A stretch of 64,000 nucleotides of DNA from JAANXG01 sp963731035 (GCA_963731035.1 CAVSUY010000011.1:62001-126000); one strand, 5' to 3'; shown: positions 35,748 through 44,741, counted from the first letter of the stretch. Translations and numbers: made by a program. Notes: a model not told the origin generated them from the sequence alone.

Positions 35748-36548
35748 ATGGGTGACACGGCGGCGCTGACCCCGGCGCGGCGCGAGCGGCTGATCGCGCT
35801 GTGCAGCCTCCTCGGTGTCGCGGCGCTGGCCTGGGTCTATCTGGGGCTGGGCGCAGCCCGGATGCGCTCCGGACCGATGGCTTCCGACTTCCTTGAGGCG
35901 GTGGCCATGGCCGCCATGCCCATGGGACAGGTCTGGAGTACGTATTGGCTGTTCTTCACGTTCCTCATGTGGACCATCATGATGGTCGGCATGATGCTTC
36001 CGAGCGCCGCTCCGGCCATTCTCCTTTATGGCAGCCTGGTGAAGAAGAACCGGGAGCGTGGGTCCATGCTGCCGGCGGCGTGGATTTTTGCCTTGGGTTA
36101 TCTCGCGGTATGGGCCGGCTTCAGCCTTTCAGCGACACTGCTGCAGGCGGTGCTTCAGGGAAACGGCCTCCTGTCGCCGATGATGGCTTCCAGCAGCAGT
36201 CGACTCAACGGCTTACTGCTGGTCGTGGCGGGTGTGTATCAATGGCTTCCGGCGAAGGATGCCTGCCTGGAAAAATGCCGGGACCCGCTTCAATTCCTGC
36301 TTTTTCGCTGGCGTCCCGGACCGACCGGGGCGTTATGGATGGGGGCCGAGCACGGTGCTTACTGTACCGGCTGCTGCTGGGCAATCATGTTGCTGCTGTT
36401 CGCCGCCGGTGTCATGAATCTGGTGTGGGTGGCGGTGATCGCCGCTTTCGTGCTTGTTGAAAAGCTGTTGCCCGGAGGCAGGCTCTTCGGCCGCATCGCG
36501 GGGCTCGCGCTCATGGCTGGCGGCATATTCCTGATTATTCCGGCATGA
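35748..36548 (+). CDS. DUF2182 integral membrane protein (predicted metal-binding)
   Basis: The 266-residue protein has about six to seven transmembrane helices. LMWTIMMVGMMLPSAAPAIL (about 74-93) is the DUF2182 hallmark (WxxMxxAMMLPSAxP-like), and GAEHGAYCTGCCWAIMLLLF (about 202-221) has the conserved HGxxCxGCCW. These motifs led to annotation as predicted metal-binding membrane protein. It is in an operon with the DUF1326 gene and probably works with it. Regulation by the divergent MocR protein is inferred. It is convergent to ipdC. Confidence 0.88.
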   Translation: MGDTAALTPARRERLIALCSLLGVAALAWVYLGLGAARMRSGPMASDFLEAVAMAAMPMGQVWSTYWLFFTFLMWTIMMVGMMLPSAAPAILLYGSLVKKNRERGSMLPAAWIFALGYLAVWAGFSLSATLLQAVLQGNGLLSPMMASSSSRLNGLLLVVAGVYQWLPAKDACLEKCRDPLQFLLFRWRPGPTGALWMGAEHGAYCTGCCWAIMLLLFAAGVMNLVWVAVIAAFVLVEKLLPGGRLFGRIAGLALMAGGIFLIIPA

Positions 36549-36572
36549 ACGTGGGCTCGGCGCTTGTTGCCA

Positions 36573-38195
36573 TCAGTGTCCGCGCGAAACTCCAGCCACG
36601 AAGCGCGCCAGTGTTGTCGACATCTGCCCGCGGGACAGCATGATCTCGATCAGTTGAAAGCGGCCGCGCCTGGAAACCGCATTCGCCAAAGCGGCCTTGA
36701 GCTGAGCGCGGGTGGTGACACGCTGCCCGTCGCCGCCCAAGGGACCGGCCATGGCAGCGAAGTTCCAGTCGTCGAGATCGTTGAAACGGCTCTCCGGTTG
36801 AAAGGCCCGGAGCATCTCCCAGCTGCAGTTGTTGAATAAGAGGACGATCGGGTCCCAACCGTAGCGGCGGCAGTTGCCGAGCTCCCATCCGGTCATCTGG
36901 AACGCACCGTCGCCGACCAGGATCAGTGTCCGCTCGCCCGTCGAGGCCTGTACGCCAAGGCCAGCGGGGACGCCGTAGCCCATGCCGGCATAGTAGCCGG
37001 GCGCGGTGAGCTGCGTATGCTCTATCTCCATGGCCGTGAACAAGCAGTCGCCCATGTCTGCCGCCATCGGCAGCGCGCCGTGACCGGCCATCACGTCGTT
37101 GACCGCCGCCGCGATGTCGCCGGGTCCGATCGGTTGATCGTCCGCGGACAGATTCCGCGGATAGCTGGACGGCGCAAGCGCGGCGCGCCCGCCGCTGATC
37201 TTCCTTTCCCCGGCGCGCGCCAGCAGTGCATCCACTAGGTCGTCCAGTGGGATCTCCGGGTAGACGTGGTAGCCGATACGCACTTCGCGGCCCAATGCCT
37301 GGATGGCGCGGCGCATATCGATCTGGCGTTCGGAGATGGCAAAGTTCGTGTCGGAGAGAATGACCCCGAGCAGCAGAAGGCCGTCGGACTCCTCGACCAG
37401 CCCGGTCAGCGTGGGCTCGCCGGCAACCCCAAGGTAAGTGCCGAGTGGCGGCGGATCATTGTCCGCCAGGAGTCCACGGCCCATAAAGGTAGTCACCACG
37501 GGAAGGCCGAGTCGCTGCGCCAGTCTCGCGACCCTGGCCTCGAGCCCGTAACGACGAGTTTCGACGCCGACGAGCAGTACCGGATCACTGGCGGTACTCA
37601 GCCGCTCGAGGATCTCGTCCGCGCACTCGGCCAGTCCTTCCGGGGCCGCCGGCCGCTTCGGGAGAAGCCGGACCGGCTCGACCTGCGCCAACACCATGTC
37701 CCGCGGCAGCTCCAGATAGACCGGCAGAGACTGTTCGCGTGCGGATCTCAGAACCCGGGCAATCTGTTCCGGCGCCGTTTCCGGATCGTCGAGCCTGGCC
37801 TGGTCGCAGGTAATCTCGCAGTAGACCCGGAATTGCGACTCCAGGGTCCTGGCCTGGTGGTGCAGCCCCAACCCGCGGCTGCCTTCCGCCCGCCCCGGCG
37901 CACCGGAGATCACCACCACGGGGGAACGCTCGGCGTAGGCGCCCGCGATCGGATTCACCAGATTGAAGGCACCGGCGCCGTAGGTGACGGCGGCGACGCC
38001 TATGGTCGAATTGAAGCGCGCCGCGGCATCCGCGGCAAAACCCACCGCGGGCTCGTGGCTGAAAGTGTACAAGGGCAGGTCGGCCTGCTCCTCCATGGCC
38101 TTGAAGAAGGGCAAGGCGAAGTCGCCCGGAATACCGAACACTTCACGTGCCCCATGATCGTACAAACCGCGCAGCAGCGCGTTTGCCAACTTCAT
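36573..38195 (-). CDS. ipdC: Indolepyruvate/phenylpyruvate decarboxylase
   Basis: The 540-residue ThDP enzyme closely follows Azospirillum brasilense IpdC/phenylpyruvate decarboxylase: MKLANALLRGLYDHGAREVF, GIPGDFALPFFKAMEEQADL, VAAVTYGAGAFNLVNPIAGA, LPVVTTFMGRGLLADNDPPP and MTGWELGNCRRYGWDPIVLL. The catalytic Glu of ThDP enzymes is Glu48 (FSHEPAVGF), and GDGAFQ..NNCSW binds diphosphate and Mg2+. It decarboxylates phenylpyruvate or indole-3-pyruvate to the aldehyde, feeding phenylacetate or indole-3-acetate formation. Start at 38195 is supported by GGAGG seven bases upstream. No aldehyde dehydrogenase is adjacent; the SDR across the divergent promoter could handle the aldehyde, which is speculative. 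Confidence 0.9.
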   Translation of the reverse strand: MKLANALLRGLYDHGAREVFGIPGDFALPFFKAMEEQADLPLYTFSHEPAVGFAADAAARFNSTIGVAAVTYGAGAFNLVNPIAGAYAERSPVVVISGAPGRAEGSRGLGLHHQARTLESQFRVYCEITCDQARLDDPETAPEQIARVLRSAREQSLPVYLELPRDMVLAQVEPVRLLPKRPAAPEGLAECADEILERLSTASDPVLLVGVETRRYGLEARVARLAQRLGLPVVTTFMGRGLLADNDPPPLGTYLGVAGEPTLTGLVEESDGLLLLGVILSDTNFAISERQIDMRRAIQALGREVRIGYHVYPEIPLDDLVDALLARAGERKISGGRAALAPSSYPRNLSADDQPIGPGDIAAAVNDVMAGHGALPMAADMGDCLFTAMEIEHTQLTAPGYYAGMGYGVPAGLGVQASTGERTLILVGDGAFQMTGWELGNCRRYGWDPIVLLFNNCSWEMLRAFQPESRFNDLDDWNFAAMAGPLGGDGQRVTTRAQLKAALANAVSRRGRFQLIEIMLSRGQMSTTLARFVAGVSRGH

Positions 38196-38358
38196 CTGCA
38201 AACCTCCACGTCCCATTCGGCGAGGGACGCATCTTTGTCAACCTCGACGCGCCGGTTGACTGCACCCGTGGCTTGCCGGCGTGTCGTTGCCGATTATACT
38301 CTGGCCTCCCTAACGGGCTGTCTGGCGCGTTGCTCTTCACTATTCACGAGGCTTTTCC

Positions 38359-39114
38359 ATGACCAGATCCCCATCCATCCTGATAACCGGGGCCTCCGGG
38401 GGCATTGGTCGTGCAGCCGCCGTCCGATGCGCGAGCAAAGGAGCGCGAATCGGCATCCATTACAACGGAAACAAACACGCGGCAGAACGGCTTCGCGAGG
38501 AGCTTCCCGCTGCCGGACACCGAGTGTACCAATGCGACATTTCCGACCCTCGCGCCGTCGAACGCTTGATTGGTCAAGCCGACGAGGAATTCGGCGGGCT
38601 GGATGTGCTGGTTAACAATGCCGGCGTCTACCAGCGTCACGCGTTCGACGACATCGATTATCAAACCTGGCAGAACGCCCGGCGGAGCGTCATGGAAACC
38701 AACCTGATCGGCGCAGCCAATCTCAGTTTCTGCGCCTCGAGAGCCATGATCCAACGCGGCGGCGGTAGAATCGTCAATGTCTCATCGCGGGGCGCCTTCC
38801 GGGGTGAGCCGGAAGCGCCCTGGTACGGCGCATCCAAGGCGGGAATGAACGCCATGGCCCAATCCATGGCCCAGGCGCTTGGGCCGAAGGGCGTGTTCAT
38901 CTTTACCGTGGCGCCCGGGTTCGTGGAGACCGAGATGGCTCGCGAGGTCCTTGATTCCCCGGAAGGCGACGCCGTTCGCAACCAGAGCACCATGGGCCGG
39001 GTCGCCAGGCCCGAGGAAGTAGCGAATGCCATATGCTATCTGGCTCTCGAGGCTCCGGAATTCATGACCGGATGCATCATCGACGTAAATGGCGCTTCCT
39101 ATCTGAGGTCCTGA
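38359..39114 (+). CDS. Short-chain dehydrogenase/reductase
   Basis: The 251-residue classical SDR has TGASGGIGRAAAVRCASKGA (cofactor loop), VNNAGVYQ (NNAG), RIVNVSSRGAFRGEPEAPWY with catalytic Ser, and WYGASKAGM with the YxxxK Tyr-Lys pair. APGFVETEMAREV and FMTGCIIDVNGASYLRS end it. It could be a 3-oxoacyl reductase or an alcohol/aldehyde dehydrogenase. It heads a plus-strand set: SDR, GBBH-like dioxygenase, binding protein, permease. Divergent from ipdC. Confidence 0.92.
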   Translation: MTRSPSILITGASGGIGRAAAVRCASKGARIGIHYNGNKHAAERLREELPAAGHRVYQCDISDPRAVERLIGQADEEFGGLDVLVNNAGVYQRHAFDDIDYQTWQNARRSVMETNLIGAANLSFCASRAMIQRGGGRIVNVSSRGAFRGEPEAPWYGASKAGMNAMAQSMAQALGPKGVFIFTVAPGFVETEMAREVLDSPEGDAVRNQSTMGRVARPEEVANAICYLALEAPEFMTGCIIDVNGASYLRS

Positions 39115-39242
39115 CGTTCCCGCCGACCTCCATCGTCTTGACAGAACGTGGCTGTTGTCGCAGTCTGGAAGATACCCGTGGGGGGGCATGAATCGAATGG
39201 GATTGTGTCTTGGGACTTTCCGGACGTGAATCGAGCCACGTG

Positions 39243-40370
39243 ATGCAAGCAACAATAAGACAAGTCGATGCTTCCACCGAGGGATTGGCGGTAACTTGGC
39301 CGGAAGGTGGGGTCGACGTCTATCCCTGGTTTTGGCTGCGCGATCACGGGGAGGACAGGAACAGTCAGAACGAACAGACCCTGCAGCGCCGGATCGACAC
39401 CTTCAGTATTGATAGAAACGTCCAGGCCCGATCGGCACGGCTGAGCGCGGACGGAACTACGGTGTTTCTGGAATGGTCCCCGGAGGAAACGACGCATGTA
39501 AGCGCCGACCGACTGGCCGAAAGCGTTGGCCGGGGGCGTTCCTCGACCGACCGCTGCCTGTGGAAGCACGGCGTATTGCCGGATCCCGTTCCCACCGTCG
39601 ACTTCGAACAGCTGCAATCGTCGGAGAATGCCGTGCTGGAGTGGCTCAAGCTGATCCAGCGATGGGGTTTCGCGGTGGTGCACAACACCCCACCCACGGA
39701 GGAAGCGACCGTCCGGCTGGCCGAACGGATCGGTCCCGCTCAAGAGACTATATTCGGCGACTATTGGCGACTTTCCAGTGAAGTCACCGAGCACGACGAT
39801 ACGGCCTATACGAGCCAGTACCTGTCCCCGCACACGGACGCATCCTACAGCCATGACGCCCCCGGCCTCCAGATGTTCAACTGCCTGGAATTCGAGGGCA
39901 GCGGCGGGGAGAGCGTGCTGGTGGATGGATTTGCAATGGCCTTGGAAATGGCTGAAGGAAACCCGCAGTGGTATAAGACATTGGCCACGGTGCTGGTACC
40001 AGGCCGGTACATCGAGCCGGGCGTGAACCTTCTGGCGGAGAGGCCGGCATTCCGGATTGACCGGTTCGGGGAACTGGTCCAAATCACGTTCAACAACTAC
40101 GATCGGGCACCTTTCATCATTCCCCCGGAAGAACTGCATTCCTTTTATGACGCGTATCGCGAGCTCAACCGCCTGGTCAGCGACGACGCGAACTGGGTCA
40201 AGATCCCGCTGCGACCGGGCATGGCATTGATCTTTGACAACTGGCGTTGCCTGCACGGCCGGATGGCCTACATCGGAAGACGGACCTTCTACGGCTGCTA
40301 CCTCAACCGGGGAATCTACGAGAGCCGCTTGAGATCACTGTGGAATTCCGCAGTGGCCACGGCGGCTTAA
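39243..40370 (+). CDS. Gamma-butyrobetaine/trimethyllysine hydroxylase-like dioxygenase
   Basis: The 375-residue protein has the two parts of GBBH/TMLH enzymes. An N-terminal DUF971-type domain (about 1-90; TWPEGGVDVYPWFWLRDH) is followed by a TauD fold with QYLSPHTDASYSHDAPGLQM (His197, Asp199) and NWRCLHGRMAY (His338). GRRTFYGCYLNR carries the 2OG-binding Arg. GBBH hydroxylates gamma-butyrobetaine to carnitine; TMLH acts on trimethyllysine. Upstream GTG/ATG extensions lack homology, so I start at 39243. The following genes for an amino-acid binding protein and permease suggest that a betaine or amino acid is imported and hydroxylated, but no other carnitine gene is present. Confidence 0.87.
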   Translation: MQATIRQVDASTEGLAVTWPEGGVDVYPWFWLRDHGEDRNSQNEQTLQRRIDTFSIDRNVQARSARLSADGTTVFLEWSPEETTHVSADRLAESVGRGRSSTDRCLWKHGVLPDPVPTVDFEQLQSSENAVLEWLKLIQRWGFAVVHNTPPTEEATVRLAERIGPAQETIFGDYWRLSSEVTEHDDTAYTSQYLSPHTDASYSHDAPGLQMFNCLEFEGSGGESVLVDGFAMALEMAEGNPQWYKTLATVLVPGRYIEPGVNLLAERPAFRIDRFGELVQITFNNYDRAPFIIPPEELHSFYDAYRELNRLVSDDANWVKIPLRPGMALIFDNWRCLHGRMAYIGRRTFYGCYLNRGIYESRLRSLWNSAVATAA

Positions 40371-40424
40371 GCCTGCGACCTTACATACATAAGCCAACCC
40401 TTTAACCACCATCGGAGTAGATCA

Positions 40425-41276
40425 ATGAAACCATCAACCCCCTTGAGAACCTGGACAACCAGAATCCTGGCAGCGTCGCTGCTGGTGGTAGCGTCCGGCA
40501 GCGTTCTCGCCGGACAGACACTGGATCGTGTCATGAAGACGAAGACTCTGACCATGTCGTCCGATCCGGAGTATCCGCCCCAGTCGTTTCTCAACGACAA
40601 CAATCAAATGGACGGATTCGATGTCGACGTCGGCAAGGCAATCGCCAAACGCATGGGAGTGGAGTTGAAGATCGTGACGCCAGCCTGGGAAGTCATTACC
40701 GCCGGCAAGTGGTCCGGCCGCTGGGACATGTCCGTCGGCTCGATGACGCCCACCAAGAAACGCGCCGAGGTCCTGAACTTCCCGGCCGTCTATTACTATA
40801 CGCCCGCTTCCTTCGCCGTTCACACGGACAGCAAGATATCTTCCATTTCGGAACTCAATGGCAAGGTCATAGGAACGTGCGGCGGCTGCACCTACGACGC
40901 GTATCTCAATAAGAACCTGACAATAGACGCCGCGGGCGTGCCGAAATTCGACTACCAGGTGACTCCCGGCGAGATCAAGACCTACGAAACGGATACCAAT
41001 GCATTCGACGACCTGCGAATCGGCGAGGGCGTCCGTCTCGACGCGGTGTTCTCCGCCCTGCCCACCATAAAGGAAGCCATCAAGAACGGATATCCAATGA
41101 AGGTAATCGGCGATCCAGCGTTCTACGAGCCTCTTGCCATTGCGACCGATAAGGGCGATCCGGAGTTCGATGCCAAGATCAAGGAGATCGTCGACGCCAT
41201 GCACAAGGACGGAACCCTGACCAAGTTGTCCATGAAGTGGTACGGGGTTGACCTGACGACCATAAATTCGAACTAA
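40425..41276 (+). CDS. Amino-acid ABC substrate-binding protein, family 3
   Basis: The 283-residue protein has a Sec signal (LAASLLVVASGSVLAGQ) and family 3 landmarks: TMSSDPEYPPQSFLNDNNQM, GFDVDVGKAIAKRMGVELKI, WEVITAGKWSGRWDMSVGSM and TPTKKRAEVLNFPAVYYYTP. Two Cys in GTCGGCTYDAYLN are unusual for the pocket region. It precedes a single permease with a 4-bp gap. No ATPase gene is nearby, so it may use one encoded elsewhere. Confidence 0.9.
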   Translation: MKPSTPLRTWTTRILAASLLVVASGSVLAGQTLDRVMKTKTLTMSSDPEYPPQSFLNDNNQMDGFDVDVGKAIAKRMGVELKIVTPAWEVITAGKWSGRWDMSVGSMTPTKKRAEVLNFPAVYYYTPASFAVHTDSKISSISELNGKVIGTCGGCTYDAYLNKNLTIDAAGVPKFDYQVTPGEIKTYETDTNAFDDLRIGEGVRLDAVFSALPTIKEAIKNGYPMKVIGDPAFYEPLAIATDKGDPEFDAKIKEIVDAMHKDGTLTKLSMKWYGVDLTTINSN

Positions 41277-41280
41277 CGCC

Positions 41281-42336
41281 GTGGCAAACTCCAGCCGGCC
41301 TGCCCAGGCCCCGCCTGGGCAGGCTGGGGTAACGCGGCCCTATCCAAACTGGCTGAGGACGGCAAAGCCCTCCGTTCCGGAGTTGGTGGTCCTTGTTCTG
41401 ATCGCCACCCTGTTCACTTGGATGGGGCTGGCGGATACGGCGGCGGGAAGGCTTCTGTCGCCCCTGATCGGAGCTGTCGAGCCCGGATCCCACGCGGGAT
41501 TCATTCGTAATCTGGTCACCGGCATCATGCTCGCCGGTGCACTGTGGGTGAACGTGGCGCTGCTGCGTCTGCTGCCGTTTCGCTACCAGGTGGCCATTGT
41601 CTGGGTCGAGCTCCTGCTGCTGTTCACCGCGTTTATCGACAGTTTTCACCGCGATCTCAGCGTATGGTTCGAGCGCGGGCGCAGTGGCGAGACCAACCTT
41701 GCCTACCTGGTCACGACGGGAGCGGTGACAACCATCTATGTGTCTCTTGCGTCCATAGCCATTGCCTGTGTCTTCGCCATGTCGGCGGCCCTCGGCAAGC
41801 TTTCCAAGTCCGGGCCCGGCTATGCCATATCTACGTTTTACATCTCGTTTTTTCGCGGAACTCCGTTGCTGCTGCAGGTTTACCTGATTTACATCGGCCT
41901 GCCGCAACTCGGCCCGGAGTTCGCCATGCGCGCCGTTCCCTCGGGCATTCTCGCCTTGTCACTTTGTTACGGCGCGTACATGGCCGAGATCTTCCGCGCC
42001 GGAATCGAAGGGGTACCCAATGGGCAATGGGAAGCCGCGTTCGCCCTGGGCCTGTGGCGGGGGATCGTGTTTAGAAAGGTCATCTTCCCCCAGGCCATGC
42101 GTCTGATCGTGCCTCCAACCGGGAACCAGTTCATCGCCATGCTCAAGGACTCCTCGCTCGTATCCGTCATGGGTGTATGGGAGTTGACGAAGACCGCGCA
42201 GGTCATTGGCAAACGGGACTTCCGGGTGCTGGAGATGCTCATCGCGGCGGCAATCATCTACTGGCTCATGTCGATTTGTTTCGAGATGGTGCAGAACCGG
42301 CTCGAGAAGTATTACGAAAAAGGAAGCAAACGCTAG
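41281..42336 (+). CDS. Polar amino-acid ABC permease with extended N-terminus
   Basis: The 351-residue permease is longer than the usual 220-240 because about 130 N-terminal residues add three more predicted membrane helices (ELVVLVLIATLFTWMGLADT and NLVTGIMLAGALWVNVALLR). The conserved permease core has TIYVSLASIAIACVFAMSAA, YISFFRGTPLLLQVYLIYIG, YMAEIFRAGIEGVPNGQWEA and LWRGIVFRKVIFPQAMRLIV (EAA loop). Such long permeases often work as homodimers, which would explain why only one permease gene is present. Start is the GTG at 41281, 4 bp after the binding-protein stop. A strong hairpin lies just inside the frame. Confidence 0.88.
   Translation: MANSSRPAQAPPGQAGVTRPYPNWLRTAKPSVPELVVLVLIATLFTWMGLADTAAGRLLSPLIGAVEPGSHAGFIRNLVTGIMLAGALWVNVALLRLLPFRYQVAIVWVELLLLFTAFIDSFHRDLSVWFERGRSGETNLAYLVTTGAVTTIYVSLASIAIACVFAMSAALGKLSKSGPGYAISTFYISFFRGTPLLLQVYLIYIGLPQLGPEFAMRAVPSGILALSLCYGAYMAEIFRAGIEGVPNGQWEAAFALGLWRGIVFRKVIFPQAMRLIVPPTGNQFIAMLKDSSLVSVMGVWELTKTAQVIGKRDFRVLEMLIAAAIIYWLMSICFEMVQNRLEKYYEKGSKR
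41298..41324 (+). promoter_or_regulatory. Strong hairpin at the start of the permease frame
   Basis: GCCTGCCCAG (41298-41307) and CTGGGCAGGC (41315-41324) form a perfect 10-bp GC-rich stem with a 7-base loop. It sits right after the binding-protein gene. Such intercistronic hairpins often let binding proteins be made in excess over permeases by stabilising upstream mRNA or limiting read-through. If the true permease start is downstream, it would be fully intergenic. Confidence 0.5.
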
Positions 42337-42399
42337 CCGGGCACCTGCAGCGGGCCCGGCGGTCGCCACGGTACTCCAGCCGGCGTGGGGCCGGCGGCG

Positions 42400-43503
42400 T
42401 CAGCCGCGGCGCATGCGCTCGACCCCGAACGCCGTCGCCAGTTCGTTGTCCATCTCTGAGCCCAGAATCTCGGCGGCGGCGAGCCGGGCGATGCCCGGAG
42501 CGCACTGAATCCCGAAGCCTGCCTGCCCGGCCAGCCAGAAGAAGCCCGGTGCCTCCGGATCGAAGCCGACCACCGGGTACTCGTCCGGCGCGATCGAACG
42601 CAAGCCCGCCCAACTGCGTATGACGCGCCGGACCTCGAAGCCGGTGTCCTCGCTGAAGCGGTGCAGGCCCTCGGCGATGATCATGTCATCGGCGAAAGCA
42701 TCGTGGGGCGGCACCGGATCCTCGTCGGCCGGAGACACCAAAAGGCTCGTTTGCTCGGTTTTGGCGTACCATCTCAGAGGCACGGTCACCGTGAAAGGCG
42801 CGGCGGTCCGGTTTTCAAGAGCCGGAGGCAGAGGCAATACCGCAACGCTGCGGCGGCAGGAATCGAGTTCGACGGGCCGCAGCCCTGCCAACTCGGCGGT
42901 TCGGTTCGCCCAGACCCCGGTAGCGTTGACCAGCGTGGTGCACTGGATCCTGCCGTTTCCGGTTGTCACGGTCCATGCACCGTCCTTGCGCTCGATCCCG
43001 GTTACGAGGCTCGCGAATTGCACTGCCGCTCCGTGCTTACGCGCCTTGCGCAGGGAACCCTGAATGAGGGCTTCGACATCGATGTCATGCACATCCGGCT
43101 CGAGGGAAGCATGGAGAATCCTGTCCGCGTTCAGGAGCGGAAAGCACTCTACCGCTTCCGCGGGGCTGAGAGCCCTGATGCCCGGTACATCGCCGGTGAC
43201 CGCCTGATGCTGTACCGCGCCCCCTTCCAGCACCACCCGCAGCAGGCCGCGCTGGCTGAGCAGCGGCGCGGGGAAGAACTCCGGGTCGGGCTGGTCGTAG
43301 AACACCCGGCTGTGGGTCGTCAGGCGGCGGAGGAGCCCGTGGCCGTAGCTCGGCACGAACACCGCGGCGGAACGGCCGCTGGCGTGGTAGCCCGCCTGTT
43401 TCTCCGCCTCGACGACAATCACCTGCGTCTCCCCCGCGAGCTCCGCCGCAAGCGTCGCTCCGGCGGCGCCGGCTCCGACGATGACGATATCGGCTGTCTT
43501 CAT
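42400..43503 (-). CDS. FAD-dependent oxidoreductase, D-arginine dehydrogenase (DauA)-like
   Basis: The 367-residue protein starts (ATG at 43501-43503) with DIVIVGAGAAGATLAAELAG, the FAD-binding GxGxxG. EKQAGYHASGRSAAVFVPSY matches the GYHSTGRSAA block I recall from Pseudomonas DauA. WAGLRSIAPDEYPVVGFDPE and FFWLAGQAGFGIQCAPGIAR match its C-terminal active-site region. DauA oxidises D-arginine and D-lysine to 2-oxo acids. The exact substrate is not proven. It is convergent to the permease and divergent from ompA. Confidence 0.82.
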   Translation of the reverse strand: MKTADIVIVGAGAAGATLAAELAGETQVIVVEAEKQAGYHASGRSAAVFVPSYGHGLLRRLTTHSRVFYDQPDPEFFPAPLLSQRGLLRVVLEGGAVQHQAVTGDVPGIRALSPAEAVECFPLLNADRILHASLEPDVHDIDVEALIQGSLRKARKHGAAVQFASLVTGIERKDGAWTVTTGNGRIQCTTLVNATGVWANRTAELAGLRPVELDSCRRSVAVLPLPPALENRTAAPFTVTVPLRWYAKTEQTSLLVSPADEDPVPPHDAFADDMIIAEGLHRFSEDTGFEVRRVIRSWAGLRSIAPDEYPVVGFDPEAPGFFWLAGQAGFGIQCAPGIARLAAAEILGSEMDNELATAFGVERMRRG

Positions 43504-43675
43504 ACGCTTACTGGATGGGCAAAGGTATCGGAGGCGAGTCGGTGAAGAGTAGCACGCTCGCCGGTGGCTCCCGTATTCACCCCGGGACAGTCCGTGTGAA
43601 CAGCCGGCGCCCATCGGGGCAAGCGACCCCCATCATGATCGACATGGGTTGAATCAAGGAAACGGCCGGTTGGGC

Positions 43676-43704
43676 TTGCCTACACCCAGCACAGGTCATA
43701 TATT
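43676..43704 (+). promoter_or_regulatory. Probable sigma70 promoter of the OmpA-family gene
   Basis: TTGCCT (43676-43681) and TATATT (43699-43704) are separated by exactly 17 bp, about 58 bp upstream of the ATG at 43763. Both hexamers are close to consensus and the spacing is ideal. A major outer-membrane protein would be expected to have such a strong promoter. Confidence 0.55.
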
Positions 43705-43762
43705 CCGCGTTGTTGGATCTGATAGATCGCTAAGACATCCACGCAATGACAGGTATCTCACC

Positions 43763-44737
43763 ATGAAACGGACAGCCACCCTTCTTATTCTCTCGTTCGT
43801 TGCCGTCACCTGCTGGACTGGAGTCCGAGCCGATGATGAAAGTCAGCAGATGAACAAGACCCAAAGCAACCTGTATCTCGGGATCGGCGCCACTTCACTG
43901 GCTCTGGACGGGGACCGGGTGCCGGGCGTCCCGACAACCTCGCCGGGTCACACGTCCAAGATCGGCAGTCTGATCCTCGGGTACCAGTTCGACGACTTGT
44001 GGTCTGCCGATGTGAGTCTGGGAACCGATATGAGCGACAACGTCAATCTCGATGTTTTCACCGTCAACGGCTACAGATACTTCGGGTCCAGCAACTGGCG
44101 GCCGTACGTATCGGCCGGCGCCAGCAGCTTCAACAACATAGACGGAGCCCGGGATGACAATACGCAGCAACTCCAGGCGGGAATCGGCTTTTCCGGCGGC
44201 CTGAACCGGAACCTCGAGCTGCGGCTCGGCTATCAGCGTTACTTCGCAATCAGTGGAGAGAATTACCAGGACAACGCGTTCGGCGCCATGCTGGCCTGGC
44301 ATTTCAGGCAACCCGAGGCCACTCCCGTATCCCAGCCCGCACCGCAAGCGGAATCCGTGCCGGCAACCAAGGAGGTCGTCGAAACGATAGAACTTAAGGT
44401 CCTGTTCGATTTCGACAAGTCGGTGATCAAGTCGGCCTACGAGCCGCAGTTCCAGGACATGGCCAAGGCCCTGAGGGCGAATCCCGACGTCTCCATTACG
44501 ATCGAGGGCCACACCGACTCGATCGGCACCGACGAGTACAACCAGGGACTGTCGGAGCGCAGAGCCAACGCGGTGAAGCAGAAGCTGGTAAACGACTACG
44601 GCATCTCCCCCGATCGGCTCGACATCAAGGGCTATGGGGAGAGCCGTCCGGTAGCCGACAATTCAACGCCGGCCGGCCGGCAGAAGAATCGGCGGTCCAT
44701 CGCGGTAATCATGCAGACCCGCACCGTCACCGAATAA
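43763..44737 (+). CDS. OmpA-family outer-membrane protein
   Basis: The 324-residue protein has a Sec signal (LLILSFVAVTCWTGVRAD). An N-terminal eight-stranded-type beta-barrel region (about 30-180) shows NLYLGIGATSLALDGDRVPG, GYQFDDLWSADVSLGTDMSD and LELRLGYQRYFAISGENYQD. A Pro/Gln/Ala hinge (about 190-210) and an OmpA/MotB peptidoglycan-binding domain follow, with VLFDFDKSVIKSAYEPQFQD, ITIEGHTDSIGTDEYNQGLS and RRANAVKQKLVNDYGI. It anchors the outer membrane to peptidoglycan. I start at the ATG at 43763 because the signal peptide begins there. Confidence 0.93.
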   Translation: MKRTATLLILSFVAVTCWTGVRADDESQQMNKTQSNLYLGIGATSLALDGDRVPGVPTTSPGHTSKIGSLILGYQFDDLWSADVSLGTDMSDNVNLDVFTVNGYRYFGSSNWRPYVSAGASSFNNIDGARDDNTQQLQAGIGFSGGLNRNLELRLGYQRYFAISGENYQDNAFGAMLAWHFRQPEATPVSQPAPQAESVPATKEVVETIELKVLFDFDKSVIKSAYEPQFQDMAKALRANPDVSITIEGHTDSIGTDEYNQGLSERRANAVKQKLVNDYGISPDRLDIKGYGESRPVADNSTPAGRQKNRRSIAVIMQTRTVTE

Positions 44738-44741
44738 ATGC

